Below, one piece after another: positions 46,298 to 55,305 of a stretch of 63,631 bases of DNA. The first letter of the stretch is position 1, and each line of letters begins with the position of its first letter. Where the stretch lies: contig NZ_UWPJ01000013.1 in assembly GCF_900606115.1 (NCBI RefSeq), forward strand, positions 1 to 63,631, written 5' to 3'. The position numbers were made by a program, and so were the translations under genes. This stretch comes from Pigmentiphaga humi (lineage in GTDB: Bacteria; Pseudomonadota; Gammaproteobacteria; Burkholderiales; Burkholderiaceae_B). The notes below the pieces were generated by a model. That model was not told where the DNA came from, did no database searches, and saw nothing but the letters and a program-made list of their open reading frames with translations.

Positions 46298-47020
46298 CTA
46301 GTCCACGTCTCGCGTGGCCAGCGCGATCAGCCCGCGGGAGCGGTCGCCCGGCAGCATGCCGATCTCCAGGATGCCATCGTCATAGACCATCACGCCCGCC
46401 ACGGCCTGCGCGCGCAGCGGGCAGGCGGCGCTGTCGTCGAAGATCAGCGCGAGGTCGAAGTAGTACCTGGCCGCTTGCGGAACGACCATGCCGCCGAAGC
46501 GGCAACTGCCGGCCTCGCCGCGCGAGACGCCCCAGACGCGGCCATTGGCGTCGATGCGGAAGCGGCCGCTGCTGCCGGTATTGTCGGTGAACAGCCAGGA
46601 TTTGCCGGCCAGCAGGCCGAAAGGCGCGGGCTGCTCGTAGAGCGCGCTGTAGCCGGCGGCGAAGCGCATGCCGCCGACCTGGCCCGCCATGGTCGCTCCC
46701 GACAAAGTGGCGGTCGCCTCGCCGTCGGCGACCGCGCCGCCCGGCCGGTAATCCCTGCCGGCCGCCCGGAACGTCGCTCCCTGGACCGTGCTGGCGGCGT
46801 GCACCATGCCGAACTGGTAGATGCTGACGGCATCGTCCGGCCAATAAAATCCCCAGACCTGGCCGTCCGGGGCCACCATCATCGCGAACTGCGTCCGGGC
46901 GTCGGCGATCTCGCCGCGCCAGAAGCCTTGCGCGCCGGCTGGCCCGGGCCGGCCAGGCACCGCCGCACATCCCGCGACCAGCGCCATGCCCACGCACAGC
47001 GTGCCCAGCCTAAATCCCAT
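46298..47020 (-). CDS. Putative lipoprotein of unknown function
   Basis: A 240-residue protein with a short signal and lipobox (VGMALVAGCAAV, Cys about 18), so probably an outer-membrane lipoprotein. After a Gly/Pro/Ala linker it has a repeated beta-type pattern: FWRGEIADARTQFAMMVAPDGQVWGFYW, GATFRAAGRDYRPGGAVADGEATATLSGATMAGQV, and later SSGRFRIDANGRVWGVSRGEAGSCRFGG, suggesting two related beta-barrel-like lobes. I do not recognise the family. The ATG at 47020 is chosen for the signal peptide; a longer upstream frame is Arg/Ala-rich. It is not obviously linked to its neighbours. Confidence 0.7.
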   Translation of the reverse strand: MGFRLGTLCVGMALVAGCAAVPGRPGPAGAQGFWRGEIADARTQFAMMVAPDGQVWGFYWPDDAVSIYQFGMVHAASTVQGATFRAAGRDYRPGGAVADGEATATLSGATMAGQVGGMRFAAGYSALYEQPAPFGLLAGKSWLFTDNTGSSGRFRIDANGRVWGVSRGEAGSCRFGGMVVPQAARYYFDLALIFDDSAACPLRAQAVAGVMVYDDGILEIGMLPGDRSRGLIALATRDVD

Positions 47021-47221
47021 GCTGTCCCATCCGTTCCTGGCGGCCTGATGCGGCCGGGCCACCCTTGCCCGCACCGCCGCGTCCTGCGCGTGACCAAACG
47101 TATCCAACCCGTTCCGCGCTGTCAACGCCGCAGCCTGTTGCAACCGGAGCCTCGGGGCGCGCCGCCGCGCGCGGCGCTTCGGCCATAATGAATCCCTGTG
47201 CAACAACCATAGCGCAAAGCC

Positions 47222-47545
47222 ATGATCGTCACATTCAGGTCCAAGGCCGCCGGGGCGGTCATCATGCTGGGGGAACACGCCAAGCCGCTGCTCGAACTGG
47301 CAGGCAAACCGTCGGACATCGCCGGCGGCACGCGCGGGGTGTTCACCCCGGAGCAGCTGGGCGAAGCCATACGCCGCATCGAAGCCGCGCTGGGCAACGA
47401 GCGGGATCCGCAGTTCGACGAAACGGACCCCGTCGAGAAAGAAAAGGCCGCCCGCTACGTCGGGCTCAAACAACGCGCCTTTCCGCTGCTCGACATGCTG
47501 CGCAAGGCGCACGAGCAACAGGTCAACGTCACCTGGGAAAGCTGA
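47222..47545 (+). CDS. DUF1840-family protein
   Basis: A 107-residue small cytosolic protein of the DUF1840 group, common in betaproteobacteria. MIVTFRSKAAGAVIMLGEHAKPLLELAGK begins it, GGTRGVFTPEQLGEAIRRIEAAL forms a helix, and KQRAFPLLDMLRKAHEQQVNVTWE ends it. No catalytic motif is evident and the function is unknown. It is eight bp before the DUF924 gene and probably cotranscribed. Confidence 0.85.
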   Translation: MIVTFRSKAAGAVIMLGEHAKPLLELAGKPSDIAGGTRGVFTPEQLGEAIRRIEAALGNERDPQFDETDPVEKEKAARYVGLKQRAFPLLDMLRKAHEQQVNVTWES

Positions 47546-47553
47546 GGCCAACC

Positions 47554-48138
47554 ATGCAACGACCCGCTTGGCAGGACGTCCTGGACTTCTGGTTCCTGCC
47601 GCCCGACGATCCGGGCCACCTCAAGCCGCGCCCGGCCTGGTTCCAGAAGAATGCCGGCTTCGATGCCGAGATCCGCGCGCGCTTCCAGACCCTGGTGGAG
47701 CAGGCGCTTGCCGGCCGCCTGGCCGAATGGCGGCGCGAACTCGACGGCGCGCTCGCGCGCATCCTGCTGCTCGACCAATTCCCCCGCAACGTCTGGCGCG
47801 ACACCCCGCGCGCCTTTGCGGGCGATGCCCAGGCACAGGCCGATGCGCTGGCCTTGATCGACAGCGGCCGCTACCTGCAATTGCCGCCGGTCAAGCGCGA
47901 GTTCGTCTACCTGCCGCTGATGCATAGCGAGAACCTGGGCATGCAGGAGCGCTGCGTGGCCTTGTACACCACGCTGACGCACGAACACCCCGCTTCGCAG
48001 AACTCGCTGGACTACGCCGTCCGCCACCGCGACATCATCGCGCGCTTCGGCCGCTTCCCCCACCGCAACGCCGCGCTGGGGCGGGCGAGTACGGCAGAAG
48101 AACTGGAGTTCCTGAAACAGCCGGGGTCATCGTTCTAG
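47554..48138 (+). CDS. DUF924-family protein
   Basis: A 194-residue all-helical protein of the DUF924 family. Seen are VLDFWFLPPDD, WFQKNAGFDAEIRARFQTLVEQALAG, ALARILLLDQFPRNVWRDTPRAFAGDAQAQADAL (the family core LDQFPRN), REFVYLPLMHSENLGMQERC and HRDIIARFGRFPHRNAALGR. TPR-like packing has been proposed for the family; the function is unknown. The ATG at 47554 follows DUF1840 closely. Confidence 0.9.
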   Translation: MQRPAWQDVLDFWFLPPDDPGHLKPRPAWFQKNAGFDAEIRARFQTLVEQALAGRLAEWRRELDGALARILLLDQFPRNVWRDTPRAFAGDAQAQADALALIDSGRYLQLPPVKREFVYLPLMHSENLGMQERCVALYTTLTHEHPASQNSLDYAVRHRDIIARFGRFPHRNAALGRASTAEELEFLKQPGSSF

Positions 48139-48139
48139 A

Positions 48140-48166
48140 CCCGCCGAGGCCCTTGGCCTCGGCGGG
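48140..48166. terminator. Bidirectional terminator-like hairpin between DUF924 and leuA
   Basis: Perfect 12-bp stem CCCGCCGAGGCC/GGCCTCGGCGGG with a 3-base loop, between two convergent stops. U-runs are poor on both sides, but the stem is very stable. Confidence 0.65.
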
Positions 48167-48181
48167 CGCTTCCGGCCGGGC

Positions 48182-49882
48182 TCAGACGCTCAATTCGGCC
48201 AGCTTCGAGCCTGCGGCCTCGGCCGGCTGGCCGTGGATGCCGACGTGGCGGTTGACGGCGCTCAACACGGCCTTGAACGACGCCGTCACGATGTCGCTGT
48301 CCACGCCCACGCCGAAGCCGGTAGGCGCATCGCCCATGCGCAGTTCGACATAGCAGGCGGCGGTCGCGTCGGCGCCCACGCCGATCGAGTGCTCGTGGTA
48401 ATCCATCATCCGCATCGGCATGCCCAAGGCCTGCACGAAAGCGTCGATGGGGCCGTTGCCCTTGCCCACGAGGGTCCGGGCCTCGCCGTCGGCGTGCACG
48501 TCCACTTCCACGCGCACGCCGCCCTCGATGCTGGCCATGCGATGCCGCACGAAACGGTAGGGCTCGTGCTGCTCCAGGTATTCCTCGCGGAAGATGGCGT
48601 AGACGTCGCCCGACGTCACTTCGCGGCCGGTCTCGTCGGTCACGCGCTGGATGGCGCGGCTGAACTCGATCTGCAGGCGGCGCGGCAAATCGAGGCCGTA
48701 TTCCTGCTGCAACAGGTAGGACACGCCGCCCTTGCCCGATTGGCTGTTCACGCGGATCACCGCGTCATAGCTGCGGCCGAGGTCGGCCGGGTCGATGGGC
48801 AGATAGGGAACGTCCCAGACCGTGTCGGGCTGGCGCTGCGCGAGGCCCTTCTTGATCGCGTCCTGGTGCGAGCCGGAGAACGCCGTGAAGACCAGGTCGC
48901 CCGCATACGGATGGCGCGGGTGCACCGGCAGCTGCGTGCAGTACTCGACGCAGCGGCGCACTTCGTCGATGTCCGAGAAATCCAGCCCCGGCGAAACGCC
49001 CTGGCTGTAGAGGTTGAGCGCGAGCGTGACCAGGTCGACGTTGCCGGTGCGCTCGCCGTGGCCGAACAGGCAGCCTTCGATGCGATCGGCGCCGGCCAGC
49101 ACGGCCAGCTCGGCGGCGGCCACCGCGGTGCCGCGGTCATTATGAGGATGCACGCTCAGGACGATGCTGTCGCGGTTGGCCAAATTGCGGTGCATCCACT
49201 CGATCTGGTCGGCATACACATTGGGCATCGCGCATTCGACCGTGGCCGGCAAATTCAGGATGATCTTGCGGTTGGGCGTCGCGCCCCAGGCCTCGACCAC
49301 CGCATCGCACACTTCCTTGGCGAAATCGAGTTCGGACGAGCTGAACACTTCCGGCGAATACTGGTAGACCCACTCGGTATCCGGCCGCGCGTCGGTCAAC
49401 TCCTTGATGAGACGCGTGCCCGACAAGGCGATCTGCTTGATCTCTTCGCGCGACATGCCGAACACGATGCGCCGGAACGCCGGCGCAATGGCGTTGTACA
49501 TGTGCACGATCACGCGGCGGCCGCCCTCGACGGACTCGATGGTGCGGCGGATCAGATCCTCGCGCGACTGGGTCAGGACTTCGATGGTGACGTCGTCCGG
49601 CACCTGGCCCTGGTCGATCAGGCCGCGGATGAAATCGAAATCCGTCTGCGAGGCCGCGGGAAAGCCGGCCTCGATTTCCTTGAAGCCGATCTCGACCAGC
49701 TTGTTGAACAGGCGCGTCTTGCGCTCGCCGTTCATGGGCTCGATCAAGGCCTGGTTGCCGTCGCGCAGATCGGTGCTCATCCAGATCGGCGGCTTGGTCA
49801 TGCGGCGGTTGGGCCAGGTACGCTCGGAAAAGTCGTAGGCGGGGAACGGACGATACTTCGTCTCGGGATTCTTCAACATCAT
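48182..49882 (-). CDS. leuA: 2-isopropylmalate synthase, type 2
   Basis: A 566-residue LeuA of the long type-2 group, committing carbon to leucine by joining acetyl-CoA and 2-oxoisovalerate. The catalytic HMGL-like barrel has [54 protein letters not shown] and [19 protein letters not shown] with metal-binding His residues, then [17 protein letters not shown]-terminal regulatory domain (about 430-560) ends in [20 protein letters not shown], the leucine-binding fold. AGGAG lies seven bases before the ATG at 49882. A roughly 210-nt leader encodes a small peptide with Ile and Leu runs. Confidence 0.97.
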   Translation of the reverse strand: MMLKNPETKYRPFPAYDFSERTWPNRRMTKPPIWMSTDLRDGNQALIEPMNGERKTRLFNKLVEIGFKEIEAGFPAASQTDFDFIRGLIDQGQVPDDVTIEVLTQSREDLIRRTIESVEGGRRVIVHMYNAIAPAFRRIVFGMSREEIKQIALSGTRLIKELTDARPDTEWVYQYSPEVFSSSELDFAKEVCDAVVEAWGATPNRKIILNLPATVECAMPNVYADQIEWMHRNLANRDSIVLSVHPHNDRGTAVAAAELAVLAGADRIEGCLFGHGERTGNVDLVTLALNLYSQGVSPGLDFSDIDEVRRCVEYCTQLPVHPRHPYAGDLVFTAFSGSHQDAIKKGLAQRQPDTVWDVPYLPIDPADLGRSYDAVIRVNSQSGKGGVSYLLQQEYGLDLPRRLQIEFSRAIQRVTDETGREVTSGDVYAIFREEYLEQHEPYRFVRHRMASIEGGVRVEVDVHADGEARTLVGKGNGPIDAFVQALGMPMRMMDYHEHSIGVGADATAACYVELRMGDAPTGFGVGVDSDIVTASFKAVLSAVNRHVGIHGQPAEAAGSKLAELSV

Positions 49883-49970
49883 GGAAACACTCCTGCTACT
49901 GCGGACTCAGACTATGCGGATAAACCGCGCGAGTGGCCGTGTGGAGGGCTGCCGAACTGCCACGAGGACG

Positions 49971-50096
49971 CTAGGTCCGGCAACCGATCGGTAGTAGTAG
50001 CGAGGAAATGATGATGGCGGCGATCGCGCGCACGTCTGCACGCAGCGCAATGGAGCGCTGGGCGGCGATGGTGCGGATAACGGCGGGGGATGCCAT
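49971..50096 (-). CDS. leu leader peptide (candidate attenuator)
   Basis: A 41-codon frame upstream of leuA encodes MASPAVIRTIAAQ..., then III (ATC ATC ATT, codons 28-30), SS and LLL (CTA CTA CTA, codons 33-35), ending PIGCRT. CTA is expected to be a rare Leu codon in such GC-rich DNA, so three in a row is hard to explain by chance. Ribosome stalling under Leu (or Ile) shortage is the natural reading. Downstream GGAC/GTCC and GTGGC/GCCAC pairings exist, but there is no clear U-run, so the switch could be other than a classical terminator. The start codon has no strong Shine-Dalgarno. Confidence 0.75.
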   Translation of the reverse strand: MASPAVIRTIAAQRSIALRADVRAIAAIIISSLLLPIGCRT

Positions 50097-50269
50097 AACT
50101 TGCGATCGTGCTTCGGGAGAAAAGGAAAAACCGTTAGGTTTGGGCTATTAGGAAAACACAAATCCCGGGTTTTGGCAAGTCAGCGCCGTTTCTCTGGCGA
50201 GACAGAATCGGGAGTTTTGAGGACGTATGCGCGGGGCATGAAGTCGTCGGGAACGGGATGCTCAACAAT

Positions 50270-50429
50270 GCCGGCCCGCCTCGGCGGGAACCGGTGAACC
50301 CCACAGCCTTGATGGCCGGATGGGCCACAAGCGCTTCACCAATAGCATTGTCGCCGTCCCGCACCATGGAGAACACGCCCTCGGGCAGGCCCCGCTCGCG
50401 TTCCACCTGCTGGATCGCCCGACCGCGCC
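50270..50429 (-). pseudogene. Fragment of an aldehyde dehydrogenase gene
   Basis: The minus-strand frame directly after the Bug stop encodes [19 protein letters not shown], then [24 protein letters not shown], a close match to the middle of NADP-dependent 2,5-dioxopentanoate (ketoglutarate semialdehyde) dehydrogenases, including the glycine-rich GFTGS cofactor loop. Everything before and after, including the catalytic Cys and Glu domains, is missing, and similarity stops near 50275. It is a remnant at the end of the catabolic operon. The rest of 50097-50269 is leuA upstream DNA with nothing further recognised. Confidence 0.75.
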
Positions 50430-51449
50430 TTAGTCCAGCTTGACGCCCAGAGGCTTGATGACGACGTCCCAGCGCTCATGCTCCGTGGTCAGGAAGTTGC
50501 CGAATTCCGCTCCGGTCATCCCGGACACGACCAGCCCCGCATCGCTGAGCTGCTTGCGCACCTCTGGCTTTTGAATCACGGTTTCCAGAGCTGACTTAAG
50601 CTTGTTGGCGATCTCGGGCGGCATGCCTTTGGGCCCCGCGATACCGAACCAGGTTTCTCCTACGACGCCAGGCACGAACTCATTCATCGTCGGAACATCG
50701 GGAAATTCAGGCAACCGCTTCGTGCCGCTGACAGCGAGCACACGCGCATTACCTGCCTTGACCTGCGCGAAGGCCACACCCAGGTTGTTGAACAGCACGT
50801 CGATCTGCCCACCGATCAGATCCGTCATCGCCGGACCGGTGCCTTTGTAAGGCACATGGGTCATCTCGATATGTGCCTTCTGTTTCAGCATTTCTCCGGT
50901 AAGAAAGCCGATGGAGCCTACCCCCGCGGAACCATAGTTCAAACGCCCGCCGGAAGCACGGGCAAGCTCCAGGAACTGCTTGAAGTCCTTGGCGGGGCTG
51001 TCTTTGCGGACAATGAAGCCGTTGGGCATCGTTCCCAGCAGCATGATGTGCGTGAAGTCCGACAACGGGTCGTAACTGATCCGTTGCCCCAGCAGCGGGC
51101 CGGTAGTGATCGCGGCGCCATTGCTCATCAAGAGGGTATATCCATCGGGCGCGGCCTTGGCCACAACGCCGGTCCCCAGAGTCGAGCCAACGCCGCCGCG
51201 GTTCTCCACCACCACCGGCTTGCCCAGGACCTGGCCGAGATGCTGGGCGACCACGCGCGCCATGAGATCAGTGGATCCCCCGGCGTTGTACGGCACGAGC
51301 AATGTCACAGGCCGCGCAGGATAGGGGGCTTGCGCGTGAACGGCAGGGGGGGCTGCGCCCAGCATGACGCACGCGACGCCGAGCAAGACTCGCCGATTGA
51401 ATGCGCGAGCGATCTTGGCATGCACCGATTGTCGGGCAGATGTTTTCAT
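50430..51449 (-). CDS. Bug/TctC-family solute-binding protein of the catabolic operon
   Basis: A 339-residue Bug protein with a long signal region (cleavage near AVHAQA, about residue 40). It has [85 protein letters not shown] and [14 protein letters not shown]. It lies 74 bp after the FAD monooxygenase at the 3' end of the IclR-controlled operon, so it most likely captures the pathway's substrate, expected to be an acid. Confidence 0.9.
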   Translation of the reverse strand: MKTSARQSVHAKIARAFNRRVLLGVACVMLGAAPPAVHAQAPYPARPVTLLVPYNAGGSTDLMARVVAQHLGQVLGKPVVVENRGGVGSTLGTGVVAKAAPDGYTLLMSNGAAITTGPLLGQRISYDPLSDFTHIMLLGTMPNGFIVRKDSPAKDFKQFLELARASGGRLNYGSAGVGSIGFLTGEMLKQKAHIEMTHVPYKGTGPAMTDLIGGQIDVLFNNLGVAFAQVKAGNARVLAVSGTKRLPEFPDVPTMNEFVPGVVGETWFGIAGPKGMPPEIANKLKSALETVIQKPEVRKQLSDAGLVVSGMTGAEFGNFLTTEHERWDVVIKPLGVKLD

Positions 51450-51523
51450 GAATCAGGTCCTCGAAAAGGAGAAGAAAGCTGCATTCGTATCGGCGGCGGG
51501 CAATCCGCCCGGCGCCAGGCTCG

Positions 51524-52735
51524 TCAGACGATGGAGGCGGATTCCCGCAGGCCTGCGATCATCGATGTTTCCAGCAGGTAGGCATAAGCCTTCTCAGGGT
51601 TCTCCGCCTTGAGTTTGAGATCACGCAGGATCTGCTGCCGCTTCTCCTTATCCCCCTCCTGCATCCGCGCCCGATTGCGTCCCGACTGCTCGAGCACATG
51701 TTTGATTGCGATCGGCCTGCGTTGCCGGTCATACAACTCCAACAGCGCCATGCTTTCGCCCGCGTAGATGCGCCGCAGCTTGTCGCTCAAGTTGAATGCG
51801 TCGTGTATGCCCCCGTTCATACCCATACCGCCGCTCGGGCTGTTGATGTGCGCCGCGTCGCCCGCCAGGGCAATTCTCCCGTGCACGTAGTTGTTCACCA
51901 CCCGCTGATGGATCCGGTACGGGCGGATCTCCATGACCCGGTAGGGCTGGTTCTGGGGCGCGATGAGCTGCAACTTGGCTTCGATGGACTGAGGTTCGAG
52001 TGCCTCTTCGAGCGACTCGCCCTCCCATGGATACAGACTGACGCGCCAGCGGTTCACCAGCTTCAACAAGCTGAAGGTCCCTTGTTCCGACCAGCAATAG
52101 TTGACGTTGGAAAGGTCCGGGATATGGCGCTTGAAATCCGTATCGGTCAGTACAAGAATGGTCGCTTCGGGGAAGGTCAATCCTTCGAAGGGAAGATCCA
52201 GGAGTTGGCGTATGGCACTCCGAGCGCCATCGGCGGCGACGACGAAACTGCCTGACAAGATCTTCCGCTCCCCATCTGCCAACTCGACAGTTACCGAGGC
52301 CTCATCTGGGGTCTGGTCGACAGCCACGCACTTGTGGCCCATCAAAACCTCCACTCCCGGCAGCCTGGTCTTGATGTGATCGAGCATCAATTCCACCAAC
52401 CGCCACTGCTCGACCTGCAGGCGATACGGATGGGAAGTATCGTTGCGCAACGCAGACAGATCGAACTGCGCAAACTCTCCTGTTGCATGCATCCTGACCT
52501 GCCAGGTTGAACCCTTGAGGCCGGCATCGAGCAATTTCGACGTGATGCCGAACTCATCAAGCATGTCGAGCGTCGGCGGATGAAACGTCGACGCCTTCAA
52601 TGCGTGCGAGAGCGTGAGATCCGCCTCGACGACAGTGACGTCGATTCCCGCATGCCCCAACCGCGCCGCCGTCACCAATCCGACCGGACCCGCCCCGACG
52701 ACGATTACCCTTTTCTTCTCTGAAAGCAGACTCAC
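51524..52735 (-). CDS. Group-A FAD-dependent monooxygenase
   Basis: A 403-residue single-component flavin hydroxylase (PHBH/UbiH type). FAD binding starts at VIVVGAGPVGLVTAARLGHAGIDVTVVEAD, the DG motif is SGSFVVAADGARSAIRQLLDL, and the GD motif is GRIALAGDAAHINSPSGGMGMNGGIHDAFNLSDKL. I chose the GTG at 52735 because GAGG lies six bases before it; a GTG at 52747 is possible. Such enzymes hydroxylate phenols or hydroxypyridines, e.g. NicC on 6-hydroxynicotinate. In this operon it is the best candidate for the ring-activating step; the substrate is inferred only. Confidence 0.9.
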   Translation of the reverse strand: MSLLSEKKRVIVVGAGPVGLVTAARLGHAGIDVTVVEADLTLSHALKASTFHPPTLDMLDEFGITSKLLDAGLKGSTWQVRMHATGEFAQFDLSALRNDTSHPYRLQVEQWRLVELMLDHIKTRLPGVEVLMGHKCVAVDQTPDEASVTVELADGERKILSGSFVVAADGARSAIRQLLDLPFEGLTFPEATILVLTDTDFKRHIPDLSNVNYCWSEQGTFSLLKLVNRWRVSLYPWEGESLEEALEPQSIEAKLQLIAPQNQPYRVMEIRPYRIHQRVVNNYVHGRIALAGDAAHINSPSGGMGMNGGIHDAFNLSDKLRRIYAGESMALLELYDRQRRPIAIKHVLEQSGRNRARMQEGDKEKRQQILRDLKLKAENPEKAYAYLLETSMIAGLRESASIV

Positions 52736-52787
52736 CACACACCTCACTCTTATCGAATAATCCCTGTCCCGCCCATCTCTGTCCGGC

Positions 52788-53675
52788 TCAGGACGTCTCC
52801 ACGCTGGCAGCCTTAACGCCGCGAATGTTCACGAACCTCACCCCCGGCATGGCCGCCCAGCGACGCAAGCCGCGCTCGAACTCGCGGAACCGGTGCGGAA
52901 CGCCTACGATCCACGGGTGGACCGGCAGCGTCAGCAGTCGCGGCCCTTTGTTCAAGGCCTCGACACCCAGCCAGCGTATGGACTGCTCGATGTCATCGAC
53001 GTACTGCCCGGTGGACTGTCTGCATACCTGCAAACAATGCAAGTCGCTGGCGAAGTGCTGCCATGGCACACACAGCAGGCTGCCGCTGGCGCAGCGGATG
53101 CGAAAAGGCAGCTCGTCGTTGTTCAGGTCCAGGAGCGTGTCCAGACCGGCCCGGGCAAGGATGTCCAGCGTGTCGGGCGAGTGCGCGCCAGAGGGCGGAT
53201 GCCAGCCTTCCACTGCCAAACCCTGCTCCTCGACGATCTGCGCCAGCGCCTGGCGGACCATCTCTGCTTCCGCCGCGGGATCGCCGTATCCCGCGTGAAT
53301 CGACCCGGCATCCAGCCCTGAGGCAACCGCGCTGAAACCAGGGCGCCGCAGCCGCGTCAGTAGCGGTCCGATGTTTCGGCAGGATTGGGCATCGACCGAC
53401 CAGGTTGCGGCAGTGCCAGTAAGGTCGAGAAAATCGAGCAACCTCTCCAGGCCCTCCCGCTCGCCAACCTTGCGCTGTGACCAGTTCGCCAGGTCTGGAT
53501 AGGGTCGATCCAATCCGCCAGGCACTGGAAATGGCGGTTTGAATGACAGAGGAAACGATTGCAGCGTCACAATCAGGTGGATCGCCACTTGCACCGGCTC
53601 ACCCCATTGCAATGCTGGCGTCGACCTACTGTCCCGGTAATCGAACCAGGCGTGGTCCGCGTAGCCGTGAGTCAT
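52788..53675 (-). CDS. CE4/polysaccharide-deacetylase-like protein, degenerate metal site
   Basis: A 295-residue protein related to the PuuE-like branch of the polysaccharide deacetylase fold, which in catabolic operons acts on amides or ureides rather than sugars. It shares ANWSQRKVGEREGLERLLDFLDLTGTAATWSVDAQSC with its neighbour and has LTLPVHPWIVGVPHRFREFERGL near the end. The expected first metal motif (N-x-E/D-x) is LIVTLQS, and the mid-protein HG motif is SGLDAGSIHAGYGD, so the usual ligands are not all present. Start at 53675 overlaps the second CE4 gene (ATGA). It may be an inactive partner or have a changed site. Confidence 0.8.
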   Translation of the reverse strand: MTHGYADHAWFDYRDSRSTPALQWGEPVQVAIHLIVTLQSFPLSFKPPFPVPGGLDRPYPDLANWSQRKVGEREGLERLLDFLDLTGTAATWSVDAQSCRNIGPLLTRLRRPGFSAVASGLDAGSIHAGYGDPAAEAEMVRQALAQIVEEQGLAVEGWHPPSGAHSPDTLDILARAGLDTLLDLNNDELPFRIRCASGSLLCVPWQHFASDLHCLQVCRQSTGQYVDDIEQSIRWLGVEALNKGPRLLTLPVHPWIVGVPHRFREFERGLRRWAAMPGVRFVNIRGVKAASVETS

Positions 53676-54598
53676 GTGGACACTCCCGGCGCCGAGAGCG
53701 CATGAGCACCCGACGCATCCAGTTTCTGGTCGTAGTAATCCGCGATGGCGCGGGCCTGAGTAATCCAGACCATGTCCCGGCACGACTTCACATGCAGCAG
53801 GATCTGGTCGAGCGCCCAGATGTACTGGGGCATGCCGATCAGGTACGGATGCAGCGGCAGACCGACCACCTTGGGCTGGACCTCGCTATCCTTGAGCAGT
53901 TGATCGAACTGGGCCTTGAAACGCTCGACGTAGGCATGCGCGGACAAGCCGCCCACGACCACCGCGAAGAAGTCGTTCAATTCCGACGAATAGGGAATGG
54001 AGAGCAAGCGCGAATCTCCGACTGCGAGCGGCAGGACGGAATCCGCCGCTCCCAGGTCGAAGACATAATCCAGGCCGCATGCCACTGCGCCTTCCAGCGT
54101 CGAAACGTTATAGGTCAACGCAGGCGAAAGCAGGCCGCGCACCTTCGCACCCGAGAAGGCTGCAATCTCATTGCACGCTGCCTGCAGATGCTCACGCTCT
54201 TGGTCCGGCGTTTCGCCAAAGACATAGCGCGTGTTGTATTGGCCGTGGCAGAACAGCTCCCAACCACGATCCACGAAGGGCTGAACCACTTGAGGCAGAT
54301 GCTGGCACATGGCCGAGTTGAGCGAGACCGAGCCGCTCATGCCATGCTTATCGAAAAGCTCCAGGCAACGCCACACGCCGACGCGATTGCCGTAGTCCCG
54401 CCAGGACCAGTTCTGCATGTCGGGAAATGGACGCGGCCAGGGCGCGCGCGTTGCGTTCGGCTTGGGGTCGACCTCGTAATATTCGATATTCGGCGCCAGC
54501 CAGAATGCCAGCCGCTTTCCATCGGGCCATGCAAAATCGGGCGGCCGATGCGTTGCGGGCTGATGCGGCGCGAACAGCTTGCCATAGTCGATGCTCAT
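53672..54598 (-). CDS. CE4/PuuE-like hydrolase
   Basis: A 308-residue polysaccharide-deacetylase-family protein of the catabolic, PuuE-like type. It keeps the motifs its neighbour lacks: FWLAPNIEYYEVDP for the first metal/acid site, GWELFCHGQYNTRYVFGETP for the His motif, GLLSPALTYN, and VGLPLHPYLIGMPQYIWALDQIL for the last His. NWSWRDYGNRVGVWRCLELFDKHG is a family hallmark. Overlaps of four bases with both neighbours show coupling. Related enzymes hydrolyse allantoin, imides or similar cyclic amides; here it may open a ring or remove an amide. Confidence 0.85.
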   Translation of the reverse strand: MSIDYGKLFAPHQPATHRPPDFAWPDGKRLAFWLAPNIEYYEVDPKPNATRAPWPRPFPDMQNWSWRDYGNRVGVWRCLELFDKHGMSGSVSLNSAMCQHLPQVVQPFVDRGWELFCHGQYNTRYVFGETPDQEREHLQAACNEIAAFSGAKVRGLLSPALTYNVSTLEGAVACGLDYVFDLGAADSVLPLAVGDSRLLSIPYSSELNDFFAVVVGGLSAHAYVERFKAQFDQLLKDSEVQPKVVGLPLHPYLIGMPQYIWALDQILLHVKSCRDMVWITQARAIADYYDQKLDASGAHALSAPGVST

Positions 54599-55260
54599 GG
54601 CGCCCCCTTCAACCACGTCAATATCTCGGCAACCGGCAGCACGTCGGCATACTTGGCCTGCATGTCATAAAGACTGGCGAAGTGCGGCGACTCGTGTACG
54701 TCGGCGACGCACTCCTCCGCTACCAGCGTCAGAAAGCCGTTGGACAGGCTGTCGACGACCGTCGCGCGCACGCAGCCGGACGTCGACCCTCCGGTCACGA
54801 TGACGGTGTCGATGCGCTGGGCGACCAGGTAAGGCAGCAGATGCGTGCCATGAAATGCGGACGGCATCTTTTTGATTATTTGCAGGTCTCTCTCCGAATC
54901 GACCACGACACGCTCGTCCAGCAAGGCCCGGTCGGATCCGAATTTGATGTTCTGCAGGCTATCCGGCGTGTCGCTGCGCAGACCCCAGACGCCGCAATCG
55001 CTGCCGTCCGCCATATAGGCGAGCGAAGTCCAGACGACGGGCCAGCGCATGCGGCGCAGTTCAGCGGCCAGACGATTGATCTTCTGGATTTGGTCCGGGT
55101 CGCCGGCATAGGCAGTCGCGTAGCGATCGGTGCGCGTATAGGCGTTCTGCAGGTCGACGTTGAGCAGCGCCGCCCTGCTGCCGAAGCCGAATGGCTTGCG
55201 GCGCGGATTGCGCTTGAGGTCGGCATACATCTCGCGCGCAGTCATTTGAGAAGTTTGCAT
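54595..55260 (-). CDS. Isochorismatase-family amidohydrolase
   Basis: A 221-residue cysteine hydrolase of the isochorismatase superfamily, which includes N-carbamoylsarcosine amidase and maleamate amidohydrolase (NicF). The catalytic triad is visible: Asp in ALLNVDLQNAYT (about 36), Lys in IIKKMPSAFHGTHL (about 130) and Cys in VTGGSTSGCVRATVVDSLSNGF (about 162). It probably releases ammonia from an amide such as a maleamate derivative, feeding the maleate-isomerase-like enzyme next to it. This assignment is by analogy to the nicotinate pathway. Confidence 0.88.
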   Translation of the reverse strand: MQTSQMTAREMYADLKRNPRRKPFGFGSRAALLNVDLQNAYTRTDRYATAYAGDPDQIQKINRLAAELRRMRWPVVWTSLAYMADGSDCGVWGLRSDTPDSLQNIKFGSDRALLDERVVVDSERDLQIIKKMPSAFHGTHLLPYLVAQRIDTVIVTGGSTSGCVRATVVDSLSNGFLTLVAEECVADVHESPHFASLYDMQAKYADVLPVAEILTWLKGAP

Positions 55261-55305
55261 GCGATGTCTTGGTGAAAAAAGAAAAAGTTGATGTGGCAGC
55301 GATGG

